Of a DNA stretch of 64,000 bases, positions 1-13,400 are shown piece after piece. The notes under the pieces were generated by a model. The model did not search any database, was not told the origin of the DNA, and was given only the letters and a program-made list of their open reading frames with translations. Position numbers and translations under genes: made by a program. Origin of the DNA: Apostichopus japonicus (lineage: Eukaryota > Echinodermata > Holothuroidea > Aspidochirotida > Stichopodidae); the NCBI RefSeq assembly GCF_037975245.1, contig NC_092580.1, positions 12,865,501 to 12,929,500 on the forward strand. Reading direction: 5' to 3'. Each line of letters starts with the position of its first letter. The stretch's first letter is position 1.

Positions 1-238
1 AAGTTATACTCTGTGATAGATATTAATGTCAATGTATTGTTTTGAAACCTTTTGTTTAATAGTTAAACCCCCACCTGTCCTCTTACCTGTCACTTTCCCT
101 GTGTTCCCCTTCCCTTCACAATGAGAGATGAGACTCACATGAAGCTTTTTGTAAAGAACTGTAATACCTATTTAGAGACTATGAGTCTTATTTCCTTATT
201 TTGTTACATCATAAATTCACATCATAAATTCACAAAAG

Positions 239-513
239 GAGTGTTAGCTCAGTGGTTAATGCCGGTGTCTTTCAATCATAAGGTCCCGAGTTCGAGTCAC
301 TCCAAGATTAATGTATGTCATCCAGAGTTGTTGACAATTAACAATTCAAAATCATGGACGTTAAATATGAACGTAAGGGACTGACTTCGGTCAGCTTGCG
401 GCATTGATAAGCCAATGATAACTTCTTCGCGTTCCTGCTTGCAGGAGGATCTAATATACATACATACATACATACATACATACATACATACATACATACA
501 TACATACATACAC
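239..513 (+). mobile_element. tRNA-derived SINE with (ATAC)n tail
   Basis: Positions 240-310 look like a tRNA: an A-box-like stretch (TAGCTCAGTGGTTAATGC), a B-box-like stretch (GAGTTCGAGTC), and GGAGTG at the 5' end complementary to CACTCC at the 3' end. The T-arm does not pair, so this is not a working tRNA. It runs into an unrelated body of about 140 bp and then a tetranucleotide CATA run at about 454-512. Head, body and simple tail is the usual layout of a tRNA-derived SINE. The small ORFs across it are not genes. Confidence 0.6.
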
Positions 514-1276
514 CCATACATACTTTCATTCTCTGTTCTAGAGGCTATGTGTATTTGAAGATGCACATAATTTGTCTTTTTTACATTTTCTTGCTTCTTT
601 TCTTTCTTTTCATTATTGGGAGTCATGTTTATACTTTGTTACCAAAGCCTAAATGCTTCCGAGAACAGTGTCTTGCACGTCTATGTCATACTACTACTAT
701 GACGATCCAAGTATGTCTGTTCGTATGTGATATTATTATTGAAAACCAACAAATGAAACAGAATTAGTATTGACATTTGATTGTACAAGCTCATTGCTTG
801 AAACAATCTTAATTGAAACCTTGAAGTAGTATCCTTTCAGGTTTAACAATGTTACACCTAACCCACCACCCGATTGTACACAAAACTGAAGGGTCTGAAT
901 AACTTTAATGCCCTTTTCAAGTCCTTCCTAGGCTTGTGCATTTTCCATATAGAGATTTTGGAGTGCCTGCATGTTCAAGGTGTTTTTGGTGTTAGGGCAA
1001 CTGTGCTATATAATGAAAATAATTTATATGGAAATCTAGATGATGCAGAGTTAGTATAGTGTTCATATATTGTGTATTTGAATGCTCTGAAGGTTTGTCT
1101 CTTTAATATAAATATGGTTCCCTGTGTACAAAACTTTGCTATACACCTTTACACTTGTACACTTGTACAATTGTATAGTACATAGCATTTTACTATGCAA
1201 AACCAGATGACAAGCTGTCTAGAGTTACCTATTGTCTTGACGTTCTATGACCATTCACATTGACAATCATTTGCAG

Positions 1277-1467
1277 GTATCGGAGGTAGCGGGCGTCAGA
1301 GTGCCTCCAGACTGGCGGCGTTCATGTCCATGTTTGAGGTGTTCACGGTAGAGATCTCAAAGAACTACACTGTCAGCGACTGGAAGGAAGATCTGAAGAA
1401 ACTACTCCGGAAAACCGGAGAGGAAGGATCGTCGACCGTGTTTCTCTTTGGAGACCATCAGATCAAG
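1277..1467 (+). CDS. DNAH3: DNAH3 exon: AAA4 Walker A and Walker B
   Basis: Residues 1-63 of the part in the window. It opens in phase (2 nt finish a glycine codon) with the AAA4 P-loop GIGGSGRQS. It ends with the Walker B-like strand [10 protein letters not shown], as in other axonemal dyneins. The acceptor is ttgcag and the donor gtaaga. AAA4 binds nucleotide and modulates the main AAA1 cycle. Confidence 0.92.
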
Positions 1468-4400
1468 GTAAGAATTAGAGTAGACGGTTTAGAAAGGGAG
1501 GTTGCAGATGGCGCAATTAATAAATAGAGGAGTATCGATGTGAAGGTAAGGCAGAGCAGATGGTTTATAAGGAATAGTACAGAGGTAAAGTATTAATTGA
1601 TCATATAATATTTACTACTTTTTATTAGATTTAGGATCGACTTAAAGAACCAATTGGTATGGATCATAATGAACTTTGCATTCAGTTTCCATATACCTTT
1701 TTCAGATATTGAAATTGTCAAATTTTGTACCAGCTAGAAGTGAACTTTGAAGCAAGCAGGGGTGATGTCATATTTTACACACTTCTCCTTTCTCATAACT
1801 TTCAATTTTAATTATAAATGGGGTAAATGTCATTGTTTAAAGAAATATAATAGTACAAAAAAATATTTATTGCTATGTTTCACCAAAAGCTGAAAAGTGT
1901 ATATGTTGTAAGTCATTTTGCTTGTGCATTGTATCGATCATGTTTTCGAAACTCAGACTCATCTGCTTTTGTAATTAATTAATTTTGTTCATTTTACTAA
2001 ACGAATAGTCCAGGTAAATATATCTCAAATACGGTACATAGGAATTGAATGCAAATTTCACCAGAATGTTTAGATTTTGTTCCTCTTTCACATATCAAAA
2101 AGAAATTTTCTTTCTTTTAATATCTTTATATGTTTGCGATTATTTTAGCATGAATCTTTTCTGGAAGATGTCAACATGATACTGAACACAGGAGATATCC
2201 CAAACCTGTTTGAAAATGAAGAGAGACTGGAGATCATTGAGAAGGTACGGAGAGTCACCCTTTATATTCAAATATTTGAGTTTCGATTATTAATTATCAT
2301 TAATTGGTGCATGCTTTGTAAACAACCTCCGCCTATTAGTGTATATTATAGATATTTAATAAAAAAAAACTTAGCAAATTGCTTGTCCACTAGAGAGCCT
2401 GTGTTAAAGAATGTGTAAAAGTAAGTTGGCCTGACGTTTCAATCATAGCAGGATCTTCTTCAAAGGCTAAATGACAAGTAACAGTAACAGAAGGGACAAA
2501 AACATGCACAGAATACAGATATGTTAATGAGCATGGTGAACACAAAGAAATAGATGTAAGGGGATTAGTAGACAAGGGATGGAGAGAAGAAAGAAAGATA
2601 TTTTTTGTCTAATTTTCGTCTAATTGGTGCCAGGGTAGGAGAAGAGGCAATGGGTAAGAGATTTGAAAGTTGAAGTGTAATTGTTGTCAAGTTACAATTG
2701 TCATATTTTCTAACAGTGGTCTCTATTTTTTTTTATAAAAAAGAGGGTCTGTAGATACCCTTGGTTAATTTTATAAAATGGTAAAATAATTTCCGTCTAG
2801 AACGGCAGTTATTTAAAGTCCAAATGTATGAAAATGGGAAAATGCCAAAATGCTCATAATTCACTCTGGGGTGGATATTTAATTAAAGACTGTCAACTCA
2901 TGTTGGATCTCTGTTTAAACCATTTGGAAGACATGTGGACTTGGCCTGGATGAACAACCAATCTGACTTTTAGCAGGCCAGGGGCTCCAATTCCACACCC
3001 TTCCAGATGCTGTTATTAAAAATATAAAAACTATATGATATATGGAAGTAAATGTCTGCATCAAATTTGAAATGCATCGAATCAAATATTTTTCTAGAAT
3101 ATTTTGTAAGAAAAAAGGCCCAAAAGAAATATTTGCTGGCTTTCTGATCAGTATCAGATCTTGACAGTAGTGCATTGTCATGGTGATGAGTTAAGTCCTT
3201 ACTTTACATAGATACAATAGTTACTATAAGGAAAAGATTAGGTGCCATTTTGAAATGATAAACCATCACTTGACATTTGTTCTTTAGATGCAACAACTGG
3301 CAGTCACCGAAAACTCCAAGGAGGAACTGACGCCTCTGAACATGTACAACAAATTTGTGGGGCGTATCCGTAGCAACCTGCATGTGATCTTGACCTTCAG
3401 CCCTATCGGTGATGCCTTCAGGAACCGTTTAAGGATGTTCCCATCCCTAATCAACTGTTGTACGATTGATTGGTTTAAGGTGAGACACATTGTGATTTGT
3501 ACCTTTCATCTGATGACAATAAAACCCAACACATTTTACTGCTTTTAGAAAATAATTACTTTGAATTAATTTTAGTTAAATTTAATAGCTTGGAAATAAT
3601 TGTCGTGGTTTCTTAGGGTGGCTCTCAATCATTGTTAGTGTTGTTGGAAAGTTCAACAGTGTACCAAAAGTTTTAAAGTTATACAAGTAAATGAAGAATG
3701 GAATAGTGACTGGGAAATTATAAATGATGGAAAAGAGCAAAGATATTTATGGCTAGAACGAGCTTCAGTGACCTGTGACCTCTGGGTTACAATTCCTGGG
3801 TTTTGTGACCCAGAGGACACTGGTTACAACCCCTGGGTTTCCTGACCCAGAAGTCACTGGTTCCAATCCCATTCTAGCCATAAATTTTGTCACTTCTTTC
3901 CACTTAAGTTAATAAGGAACCAGTCATGAGCATATAACAAGAGAGGATTAATTGTTCCCTATCAATTTCTTTCTTGCAATGAGGTGTAATTTTGCCGGGT
4001 TGGTACCATCAAACCATGGTTTTGTTATTTATTTTTTTGCTCAGAAACTAAACGTGTTACTGAAAAGTAACCTTTACAATACTTTTACCCGTATGTAACA
4101 TTTCTTATTTTACGTTAAAAATTGAGAAGAAAGTTAGTTACTAAAAGCATTTATGAGAGAGATACTAGGTGCCAGCTTCCTTTCATAGCCAATCTAACAT
4201 TTTCTAAATCCTGGAATCATCCACCTTAAGTTTTTCCATTTTCTAATTGCTACCATTGATAACAAGTCAACACATTTTTAACCATTATTCGATATGGCCT
4301 TTATCGTTCACAGGCATGGCCGGAAGATGCTCTCGAAAGGGTCGCTCACAAATTCTTGGACGATGTCGAGATGTCTGAAGAGGTCCGAGCAGAGACGGTG

Positions 4401-7400
4401 GTGATGTGTAAACATTTTCACGAGAGCGTCCGGGCAATGTCGGAAAGGTATTAAGCAAAATTCAAGACAGAGAAAAATCTCTTGCAAAATTGTCGAAGAG
4501 ATTACTAGCATCGTCCCTGAATGAATTAAATCCTATTCAATTGGTTTTTCATTTCCATTATGCAAAGACTTTGGCCTAGAATGTATACACCATATACATG
4601 TATAATATAGAAGTAGAATATACATAATATTTACAAACATTACATTATTTGCATTAGTCACCATAAGTGTTTATACTTCAAGCAAGTTTAATTATTTTCA
4701 AACAAGTATCAAAAGTTTAGTCCTAGAAGAGCAAGCCCCTCATAGCAGTTGTATAGCGTATAGTTTCAAGCCGAAAATGTGTCTTAGTTGTTATCCCCAT
4801 GGTAAGTAGTATGGGTAATTACCAGCTGTCCAAGGGGAGTGGGAGGTGTATTTTATAGGCACTGATCACCCAATCCTTGACCGAGAGGTGTTCATCTGCC
4901 ATCTGGATGTCCCAACTGTTCTGAATCTCTGGATTCTTTCAGTTTAGGTCATGTATAGTGCACACCTCCCACCGCACCGCTTAGGTTTGCTTCTGGGGTG
5001 AGGGGGCCAGCAACCCCCCACCCATCAGAAGTTCCTAAGCTGCTGTGAACCACTGATTGGCCCATGTTGATTTATTTTATAGTGCCTCACAGCCTATATT
5101 AGCTCTTGACTTATGTCAATCTTCATGGGCTATTGTTCACTCTAGCTTTTATAAAAAAAAATTTTAAAAAAATATATGAGAAGAAATAGCACAGAATGTT
5201 GCCGCCATAGCTACTCGAGTAAATCAGATATCATGTGGAACTTCTGCTGTGTAACTTTAATAATGGAAGAAGTGTAACCAGCTTCTTCTCCTTTGTGTAT
5301 AATTTTGTTTGACCTAAAATGATAAATTCTGATATGAGTTTAGATCAACTACTTACTATGTTATTGACTTGGTTAAAAATTGCCAGTGCATCAATACAAT
5401 GGCTAAAATCAAATCCCCACTTGCTTTTTCTTTGAGATATAAAACAAAAGCAACATTCATTTGCCAACCGGCAGAAAGATGCCAGTGCATTTTTCTTTTC
5501 TTCTGCCAACCAGCAAAGACCACTGGCCATTTAGCCGGTAAATAGGCTGCCTGAATTTTGCAAGACACGCTTCACATATTTGTTACGTATCATTGATTTC
5601 ATCTGCAGATTCTACACAGCCCTACGGAGGCGGAACTACGTCACTCCTACCTCTTACCTTGAACTCATCAAGACGTTTAAACATCTTCTGAACAAGAAGA
5701 GGATGGAGATACTCACCCTCAAGAACCGATATTCTGTCGGTCTTGAGAAACTGGACTTTGCTGCCTCTCAGGTATGATGCGCACTGATTACCATACCTTA
5801 TTGCTACCCCCTCCTCATCCTCACACACCACAGAACTTTGCACACCCCTCCTCCTCCTCATTGGACTTTGGTCTTGCCCTCCCTCCACCCCCCCCCCCTA
5901 CTCATGGGACTTTGTGACTTGCCCACACACTCACGATTACTGTGAGGTGACACTGTCACATATTCAAGGAACACTCCAGTGGCTGAAATTGATTGCATGA
6001 TAAAAATGTTGTCAATTTTCCGCATCCTTAGGTGAAAACCACATCATCATAGCATTATGTACGGAGAAGATATGATTATTTAATTTCTTCAAATTTGATG
6101 GTATTTTGTGAATGGATCCTGCAACAGCAAAGGGAATGATTTCATCACAGCAATTCAGCTGGAAATGTGTTTGCTTTGCTTTATAATGTTTAGCTCATTT
6201 TATTCACAGAGGGGAATAGTATTTCTACTAAACAAATTAGTTACATTTTGATGTAATTCTAAATACAGAGAACCATCCCAAATGAATCAGTTTTCAAGGA
6301 TAAAAATCAACAAGCAGATTATAATAGGAAATTTTAAGCTTATGAAGAACATTAGCCCAAGATTATAACATCACAGACCACCTACGATGATCCACCCCAG
6401 GGAGGAATGGGGGGTGTTTAGCCAATCAACAAAATCTTGAGTTAGGGACAATATATTGAGGTTTTCAACTAACAGTGTGGAATAATTTATCTTTCCATAT
6501 TAATGTTACATTGTCTACCACTGGAATATCCTATAAACTCTACATTTGAAGCAGGCTACACATTAATATCATTCATCACAGGTACTGTTATCTCGTTATG
6601 AACATATGAAGAAAGTTGGCATTGAGTGATGTGATATGGAAATCTGAATTGGAAAATAAAGGACACATTCCCATCTCTCTCATGTCCTCCTCTACCCTCC
6701 ATAATTATCAGTCATGACTTCATGATGCTACAAAAAATAAAAACATAAAAAATAAAAATAAATAAATAAATAAAAAACATTAAAAAATATATATAAAAAA
6801 AAACATAATAAAAACAAACTAAAAACAAGTAAAGAAACAAGTTAAAATCATGGGATCCTTTCCCTCCCTCCTTCCCACCCTCCCTCCCTACCACCCTCTT
6901 TCTTACCACCTCAGGCTTTAATAACTTCTGAATGTTTGTGTGGTGTACATGCATGTTGCTGTCATTTATAAAGTAATAGATACTGCTTTATCCTGGCTGA
7001 CGTTTGTTAATGATAGTATCATTTGATGTCTGTTGTTTTGATGATGGCTCTGTTGGAAATTTACAGTTGTACGTAAACACTGCTGTTGTTCAAGACATGT
7101 TTATCTATCATATAAGCTTGTTCAAGACATGTTAATCTATCAAAACTCTCATCATATACAAGTTACAATTTACTGCTATATATCATCTTCTTTTTATTCA
7201 TCTTTTTCTTTTATTGTTTGCCTTTTCACTTTGTGTTGCCTTTCTGGTCTGTTAGATATCTGTGATGCAAGAAGAACTGACTGCTCTGCAACCTCAGCTG
7301 ATTCAGACCAGCGAGGAGACCGTCAAGCTCATCGAGATAATCCAGAAAGAGACGGTCCAAGTGGACGCCAAGAGGCAGGTAGTGGCTGCCGAGGAGGAGA

Positions 7401-10400
7401 AAGCTAATGCAGCAGCTGAAGAAGCTATGACGATAAAGGTATGTACTATAGAATGTACTATAGAATGTACTATAGAATGAATGTAATGTACTATATGGTA
7501 ATGTACTATAGTAATGTACTATAGCATGAACCAGATACGAGAGATACGTAAGGTACTATAAAATGAATGGGATACAAGAGATATGTAATGTACTATAGCA
7601 TGAACCAGATACGAGAGATACGTAAGGTACTATAAAATGAATGGGATACAAGAGATATGTAATGTACTATAGCATGAACCAGATACGAGAGATACGTAAG
7701 GTACTATAAAATGAATGGGATACGAGAGATATGTATTGTACTATAGCATGAACCAGATACGAGAGATACGTAAGGTACTATAAAATGAATGGGATACAAG
7801 AGATATGTATTGTACTATAGCATGAACCAGATACGAGAGATACGTAAGGTACTATAAAATGAATGGGATACGAGAGATATGTATTGTACTATAGCATGAA
7901 CCAGATACGAGAGATACGTAAGGTACTATAAAATGAATGGGATACGAGAGATATGTATTGTACTATAGCATGAACCAGATACGAGAGATACGTAAGGTAC
8001 TATAAAATGAATGGGATACGAGAGATATGTATTGTACTATAGCATGAACCAGATACGAGAGATACGTAAGGTACTATAAAATGAATGGGATAGGAGAGAT
8101 ATGTATTGTACTATAGCATGAAACAGATACGAGAGATACGTAAGGTACTATAAAATGAATGGGATAGGAGAGATATGTATTGTACTATAGCATGAACCAG
8201 ATACGAGAGATACGTAAGGTACTATAAAATGAATGGGATAGGAGAGATATGTATTGTACTATAGCATGAACCAGATACGAGAGATACGTAAGTACTATAG
8301 AATGAACGGTATACGAGAGATACGTAATGTACTATAGAAAGAACTGGATAAGAGAGATACGTAAGTACTATAGAATGAACGGTATACGAGAGATACATAA
8401 TGTACTATAGAAAGAACTGGATAAGAGAGATACGTAATGTACTATAGCATGAAGGGGATATGAGAGATTTGTAATGTACTATAGAATGAACCAGATACTA
8501 GAGAAATGTAATGTACTATAGAATGAACCAGATACGAGAGAAATGTAATGTACTATAGAATGAACGGGATACAAGAGATATGTTTTGTACTATATAACGA
8601 ACTGGATAAGAGAGGTAGGTAATGTTCTATAGCATGAACTGGATAAGAGAGATATGTAATGTACTAGCATGAACGGGATATGAGAGATACGTAGTGTATT
8701 ATAGCACAAAACCAATAGAAGAGGTACAGAATTAACTATCATGAAATTGAAAACCAAAGGTACTATGGACACTATAGCCTGAAATGAGAGCCAAGGGTTG
8801 GTGATACACTAGCCTAACAGGAAAACTGAAGGGATTTAATACACCAGTCTGAAATGAGGTTCAGTCTAAAACGAGAACCAAAGGTACATACTTGCAGACT
8901 AACTGAAATGAAAACCAAGCTACGTAATAAAGTAACCTGAAATGAGAAGGCTAGGCTAGAACAAGAACGGAAGGTACATACCAAAATGTATGTATTTGAC
9001 TAGCCAGAAATTAATAGCAAAATTTTTTTTTTTGCTACACTAACTTGAACAAGAACCAAAGGTACATAATACCCATAGGCCAGAAATGAAAGTTATACAT
9101 ATAAAGTACACCTTACTGAATTGATAAACAAAGTTATCTAAGAAAACCTTGTACTTGAACTTAAGCTGTGAAGAAACCAATAAATGTCTGTATCTCCCTA
9201 TTTCCTATGAATAATATTTTTTATACCAAAGATGTGTAATGGGGCTGATTTGTTTCCCCACCCACCCTCCCATATTTCTGTTTTTTTTTTTGTGCAGGCG
9301 GAATGTGAACAGAATTTAGCAGTAGCCATGCCTGCTCTGAATGCTGCTATAAAGGCCCTGGATACATTAAAACAGCAGGATATCACCATCATCAAGGTCA
9401 TGGTGAACCCTCCAACCGGTGTCAAGCTGGTCATGGAAGCAGTCTGTATTATGAAGGTATGTACCATTTCCTTGGGTGTAGGGAGACAGTGGCTGGTAGT
9501 TGGAATGGGTGGGGGGATTGAGTTTGTAAGAAAAGTAAAATACTTTGCTGTAGTCTGATAATAGAATGCTCTTGTCTGCAAATGGAAGAATCTGATACAC
9601 TTCACTAGGGTTGTAAATTTGATGAACCACAGACAGCTATTTTAACCAATCGTACTAAAATGTATCTGCTTCTCTGATTTGTAAAAACAATAAAAGAACA
9701 CAGGTCATGCCAAAGCTCAAAGCGTTGAATGCCACCCCATCTGTTCTAATTTTTGTTAATTTTGTGGTTCACACCTTTTACCAGAGGCCTCAAGAAGTGA
9801 TTATAAAGCCTCCCTCAATCAGGGAGTTTTGTGGTTGATGCATTGGTGGGGTGTTAGTCATTTTTTTTTCTTCCTAATTTTATTTGTGAATATTTTGACG
9901 GCACAAGCGAGTAATCTTGTCATTCCATTATGGTTCTGTACGATAGCTAGTAATGCTATTTATATATGTTTTATTTTTCTTTCTTTCTTGCAGAGCATCA
10001 AACCAGAAAAGAAACCAAATGAAAGTGGGAAGTTGGTTGATAATTATTGGCCCGCAGCTAAAAAGGTAAAGTCCTATTGTGGCACTTTATAAAGGTTACA
10101 CAATTACAGATGTATTAGTCTACTTACGGTTAATATATCGCAAACCTTTGGACGTGCAAGACTGACCCCTTTCCTTCTTTCTTCCACAAAATGTTTCGGA
10201 TTCATTACATCTTGATCTCCTCTGGGTTCTGTCAAGAATTAACATGGATCTGTGAAGTTTTCATGAATGCATTCAACTCTCCCCCTAGGTATAACATATC
10301 TATGTATTACATATAGATATTACATATCTATGTATTACATATAGATATTACATATTTATGTATTTCATATAGATATTACATGTCTGTGTATTACATAGCT

Positions 10401-13400
10401 AAGTGTTGTCTATATCTATGTCTCATTCCTTATTACATATGAATGTTTTACATTATCCATGTATGAACTATTATTAAACATGACCAGAAGGCTTTGTGCA
10501 CCAGATATTCCACATCTTTTGCTCATTAAATTAATTTCCTTGTTTGGGAAGGGATAGATGTGACAGACATGTATTCCTGTTTGTACTTTTAATAACTGCA
10601 TTTTCTCTTTCTAATATATATTAATTTTATGCTGAACTGTGATAATAATTTGTTTTGTTTTTGTGTAAAGGGTCTTTGCATTCAAGGCCCTATGTGACTA
10701 TATGTGTTTCTCTTCTAAAAAGAAACTTTTTATGATTCAATTCAATTCAATTCTTTATTTCCAGTATAAATCATTAAAAATTTATAAATAGGAAAATAAA
10801 TAAAATTATGATAAAGATATAAAATAGTAAATACTAGACAAAACACTGAAAAACAAAATCACAACAATGGTTCTAGAGCACCATGCTGTATGAACATGGA
10901 CGCCCTATAAACAAAAGAATTCCTATAAAGTTCAATCCTGAATCCTGATTGATTCTATTAGATGCTATCAGACATGAAGTTCCTGGAGTCTCTCAAAATA
11001 TACGACAGGGATAATATACCCATCAGCGTAATGAAGAAGATCAGGGATAATTACATCACCAACCCAGACTTTGACCCGACCATCATCAGGAAGGTCTCGT
11101 CAGCTTGCGAGGGCATCTGCAGCTGGGTCAGAGCTATTGAGGTCTACGACAGAGTTGCCAAGGTAACGAATCATTAGAAATTTCCTTTTCAGTGTCCCCC
11201 CCCCTTCCTCCATTTATGCTTCTTTTTATAGTGGACTTTGGTTAACATATTCTACAATTAGGAACACAATTCTGTTTAATAAAGAAGCCAGTTTTCAGTT
11301 GGGTCAGCAGGCCTACTGAGTATTTACTCAAAATGAGATTTTACTTGGTCAAACTAAGACAGCCTACTAGAGGTTTTCACATGATCAAAGGTGGATGGAT
11401 TGGTGGGTAAGTGGGTGGGTGAGTGAGTGGGTGAGTGAGCAATTGGGAGATTAGTTTGATTCAGTCCTAAACCGTTCCTTGCGTGGATCATTTCCCACAC
11501 TGTAGCGTTAAAAGATTAAACAGCAAATAAAAAGCAACATTTCAAATTTTCTTTTACTATATGAAGTGACACTAAGATACTAAAAAGCTTAGGACCAAAG
11601 TCGTTAACAGGATATGTTAGTATAAAACAGCATAGTGTTAACAAGAATATTCTCAAAACGAACTCAAAAAGTGCTGTATAAAGGTAGACTGTGATAGAGA
11701 AGAATGTCATGTTGGATTAGGAATCCTAACTAAAATTTGCGAGTTTGTATTTCAGATATTGAAGCGAGAAAGATAACTTACTATATATATACAAATATAT
11801 GGTAATATTAGCATTCAATATTAATGGGACTCTGAGGTTCAATAATTTAACATAATTAATAAATGGGACTTTTGGTGCACAGCAAAGACATTCCTGGGTG
11901 GAAGTCAAATTGTAACAAAATGTTTTTCTTTCGACTCTCTTCTCTTATGTCAGATTGTTGCACCAAAGCGTGCTCGACTGAAGGAAGCAGAATCAAAGCT
12001 GGCAGAACAGGTCGGCAACCTGGAGGAGAGGCGGGCTGTCCTGAAAGAAATCACGGATAAACTGGATAAGTTGAACAACAAGCTGAGCGCTAAACAGACA
12101 GAAAAGAAAGTGAGTTTCGAAGAGAGGGGGGGGAGGGGGGTCTTAAGGAGATTTAAACTATGATAATCTTGTTTTATAGTATCTCTCATTCCCATTAAAG
12201 GAAGTGGTTAAATATCCTTCCTTCTTATGATAATTTGGGGAAAGAGTTAAATAAAGCTCTCATACCATCCAGGTGTTCATGGGATACACCTGTGAGGTCA
12301 TGTACATATATACTATATCAGAATTTTGTCTGAAAATTATATCTCCCCTCCTTCTACCTCCCCAGCCCATCCCAGCTCCCACCCCACCCCCACCCCCTTC
12401 AGTGAAACCAAACAGAAAATGAGAGAGATGTATTTTGATTCATAGCTAAATTCCAATAGGAGAAAATTAATAATTACACACGTTACAATTTAATTACACT
12501 TTTTTATAATAGTTTTAATCATAAAGTTAGATACAGCACTACTTACTTGATTCATTTTAATAAGGGTGTCAGGTCAGGTAATTTAAGCTGTAATCATATA
12601 TATTTGATTTCTTACAGCTATTTGGTTAAGAAAGGTTCACATTAACACAGTTTTTCCTTGAAGAATAATACCTGTGTAATGTCTTCTGCCTTCTTTATTT
12701 TCTGTTCCTTCCGATAGAACCTAGAAAATAACATAGAGCTGACCAAATTGAAATTGATTCGAGCAGAGAAGTTAATCGCCGGTCTCGGCGGTGAGAAGGA
12801 CAGATGGTTACAGGTAGGCATTCAGTGGTAAGGTTTGGTTTTTGGGAAGGAAAAGGAGAGGCACCAACAATATGATAACATTAATAGAGCTGTATTATGA
12901 AGGTAACTTAGCAATTTTTGGAAGGGAGGGGGCGGGTGGGGGGGATGGGAGATTAATGAAGGGAAAAAAGGCACATATTCTACAGCCAAATTAAAAAAAA
13001 TCTTTAAAAAAATTAAACCCTGACAACAGCCAAGTTAAAGTTTACTTCTTTCTATTCCATATAGTCGTTGGGAGTTTAAAGTGACAAATAGACAAGTGTG
13101 AGAAGAGCTGTTAGTTTGCTTGTAAATGGAAATTATTTTAAGCTATAAAACATGAACCATTTGCATGATGGATATGCGTGTGTGGAAATGCCTAGTGGAT
13201 TTAGTGCTGTAAAAAGAGGAGGCATGGAAGGTATTTTTGGGGGAAATTTGCCTTTGTCTTTGTTCAACTAGTAGGACTGTTAGAAGAGAGAGGCGATGTT
13301 TAATTGAGGAATAAAGAGAAGGTCTTGCTACCCCAAGAGTGGTTATGTGGTTACCCTCACCCTAACTGACAGACCGACAGTGTCTGTAAGGACCTCATGT

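Noticed and set aside
240-310. Functional tRNA gene
   Set aside because: The T-arm stem does not pair and a SINE body is attached.
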